A stretch of DNA of 64,000 nucleotides from Desulfosediminicola flagellatus (lineage in GTDB: Bacteria > Desulfobacterota > Desulfobulbia > Desulfobulbales > Desulfocapsaceae). Numbering within the stretch: the stretch's first letter is position 1; each line of letters begins with the position of its first letter. This document shows, in pieces, positions 62,300 to 64,000 of the stretch. The stretch spans positions 2,696,501 to 2,760,500 of the forward strand of contig NZ_CP050698.1 of assembly GCF_005116655.2 (NCBI RefSeq). Reading direction: 5' to 3'. The translations under genes were made by a program, and so were the position numbers. Under the pieces are notes generated by a model that saw only the letters and a program-made list of their open reading frames with translations, did no database searches and was not told where the DNA came from.

Positions 62300-63476
62300 A
62301 GGGGCTATCCGATAGAGGTTTTGAGACGGCATGTTTGATATCAAACAAATGGAGTCACTGTAAACTATCGAAAACCATGCAACAATAGTTAATTATATTT
62401 ATATATTGTTTTCATAGTGGCATGTTTTAAAGTTAGGTCCACAGACATGAAATACGAGGAACTCGTTAGGCAGCATGACCGATACCACGACACTATCGTG
62501 CACGAATTTCGGCATTACTCAACCACTTTTTCTTACCATGATTACTTAAGAGATGTTTCCTGAACATTGCGAAAGATTGATGTTCAGGAAGCATCTTGGG
62601 TGCTATATTGTTTTTTCCTGTTAGGATAATATTATCTTTTAAAAGTTCAATAAGACCTGTTTGTGTTGCTAGGTTTTTGAGACTACTTATTGATTCCCTT
62701 CACTGTAGGAAGATTAAAATGGGTAAGAGATTACGTAGAGCTAGGTTTCTTCTGGCAATCCTTAACGCGTGACTTAGTTCCAGCTTAGTTGTGATTGCAA
62801 AATTTAAAGCATTTCTATTGCTGCGTTTTCCCCTCTGACTTTAATATAAAAACGCTTGGATACAACTTTTTCGAACAATCAGGACAGGTTCCATGGCTGA
62901 ACTCTCTATTGTTTACTTCTAACCACGTACAGTAGTGTGCTGCCTTCGGTTTGAACACCTCGGATTAATTGCTTGCGGTTTCGTTTATCGAAAACCACGG
63001 ATACTGGTTTGGGTTTAAATCATAATAGCTTCATCCGTTATTTTTATAAAAAACAGTTGTAACAGTTGGTCGATTCGGGCCAGTGACCCTTTTTTAGGAA
63101 GATCACGTTTGACCTCTACTGCTGAGGTGCATCCAGAAAATGGGCGTGTATTGGTAAATGGCTTTTAAAACACCAGAAATCCCTATGTGGATTGACTTTA
63201 CACATAGGAGAAATCACTACCGGAATTAGTTGTCATTTTTCCAAAGGTTTTGTCTGGCAATATCGGATTAATGAGATACTATCTCGCTCTAATGCCCCTC
63301 ACATCGGCACAGACCGTCTCTCAAGGAGTGTCAAGCATTGCAGGGAATCGCCATATCTGTCGATTTATTAATCTGGGGTCCATTTATTGGTGCAGATTTA
63401 CAGCAGAATACACCAATGTCCTTGTCCGAATCAGCAGTGTTAGGTAAGTAATAATCGTAAGGCTTGGGAATACTCA
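62300..63476. other. Long intergenic region
   Basis: Nearly 1.2 kb with no credible gene. A 65-codon plus-strand frame at 63250 has no ribosome site or known motif. No obvious immunity gene sits next to the protein at the right edge. Confidence 0.45.
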
Positions 63477-64000
63477 TTAAGGCGCTAACGGTTGCAGAAT
63501 ATAATAATCTTGATAGTCAACTCCGAATACAGTATCTAGAACAGATTTATTATTTAATGTATCATAAACATCTCCTCCCGTATTGTTTTTTCCACCCAAT
63601 TGATTATCGAGAAAAGACACACCCTCTGAGGCGCCACGTAAAACCCACAGAGCCCCCACATAAAGAGATGCTTGTATAAATCCCCCTAAAGAGTGGCCTG
63701 AAATAGTGTTCGAAATAGTGTCAAAAACATCTGGTGCCAAACCTATGGCTGTCCAACCTATTGCTACGGCAACCATTGCAACGATCTCTCCTGCTTCGAA
63801 TCCAAAACTGACAGCCGAGCCAATAGCCCCCCCAACTGCCCCGAAGGCAACTCCCCAGGCAATCCCTGAAAACATGGCCCAGAATAGGTTGTCTGGCCCA
63901 CCTCCGTTTTTGAAATGGTCAATTGTGGAGTTAATCGCTCCAAATGCTGCGCCAATAAGAATTCCGGAAACTAAAGCTATAGCAAAACCACCAGCGGCAA
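63477..64000 (-). CDS. C-terminal part of a large Gly/Ala-rich protein, possibly RHS-type, cut by the right edge
   Basis: The frame is open from the right edge to a stop at 63477, about 174 residues. The first ATG (63875) is internal; upstream codons stay open (AAGGFAIALVSGILIGAAFG), so the start lies outside. The segment has Gly/Ala-rich hydrophobic stretches (FSGIAWGVAFGAVGGAIGSA) like those that follow the core of RHS and other polymorphic toxin proteins, then a unique tail (SGHSLGGFIQASLY, DTLNNKSVLDTVFG). The RHS link is an inference from composition. GHSLGG looks like a lipase elbow but no other hydrolase motif is present. Confidence 0.6.
   Translation of the reverse strand, partial: AAGGFAIALVSGILIGAAFGAINSTIDHFKNGGGPDNLFWAMFSGIAWGVAFGAVGGAIGSAVSFGFEAGEIVAMVAVAIGWTAIGLAPDVFDTISNTISGHSLGGFIQASLYVGALWVLRGASEGVSFLDNQLGGKNNTGGDVYDTLNNKSVLDTVFGVDYQDYYILQPLAP

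Noticed and set aside
63659..63710. GHSLGG lipase elbow in the right-edge protein
   Set aside because: No other alpha/beta-hydrolase motif is present and the surroundings are Gly/Ala-rich; probably coincidental.

Overview
This 64 kb window is moderate-GC, intergenic-rich DNA from a Gram-negative bacterium. The envelope inventory shows this: lipoproteins with lipoboxes, a secretin, outer-membrane barrels, an RND/TolC efflux set, and a periplasmic parvulin. PEP-CTERM proteins, a stand-alone tyrosine recombinase, paired DUF1254/DUF1214 and DUF3604 proteins and two sulfatases would fit a marine or sediment Desulfobacterota-type genome. That placement is an inference from gene content; no rRNA or other phylogenetic marker is present.

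Layout. 0-7 kb: a secreted lipoprotein plus a DUF6515/SH3 protein, then an orphan MshL-type secretin bracketed by two inverted copies of a foldback repeat, a UspA protein and a half-length TauE protein. 7.3-17.1 kb: one minus-strand, operon-like array of two DUF3604 proteins, an arylsulfatase, an outer-membrane channel, a parvulin and three overlapping HupE/UreJ genes. A divergent LOV-like/LuxR regulator with a palindromic site in front of it faces the array. 18.9-23.7 kb: an AT-rich accessory stretch with an exported ACP-like protein lacking the phosphopantetheine serine, a DUF4189 protein, a methyltransferase, a tiny membrane protein and a frameshifted tyrosine recombinase. 23.9-33.6 kb: a second sulfatase with an outer-membrane protein, an octamer tandem repeat, a truncated copy of the secretin 3' end, and a tetR-DUF1254-DUF1214-lipase array. 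33.7-34.0 kb: two abutting foldback repeats next to a 28-bp scrap of the secretin gene.

34.5-50 kb is an envelope and signalling region: three exported alpha/beta hydrolases, a lipoprotein with a fumarylacetoacetase fold, a BamA-type barrel, a SYLF protein, an operon of PPM phosphatase, GH3 ligase and Cache-Ser/Thr kinase, a dipeptide epimerase and an MltF-type transglycosylase. 50-59.6 kb holds envelope-stress and efflux genes: glycine-zipper proteins, an HdeA-like protein, a KefB-type antiporter, and an RND pump with a divergent TolC gene. 59.6-64 kb holds two PEP-CTERM proteins and the C-terminal end of a large Gly/Ala-rich protein that runs off the right edge.

The strongest leads are: the five-copy foldback repeat family whose internal stems covary, and its association with the secretin gene and its fragments; the phosphatase/GH3/kinase operon; the DUF3604-sulfatase-HupE array; and the exported Ser-to-Asp ACP-like protein. 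All functions are read from motifs and context by eye; no database search was run.
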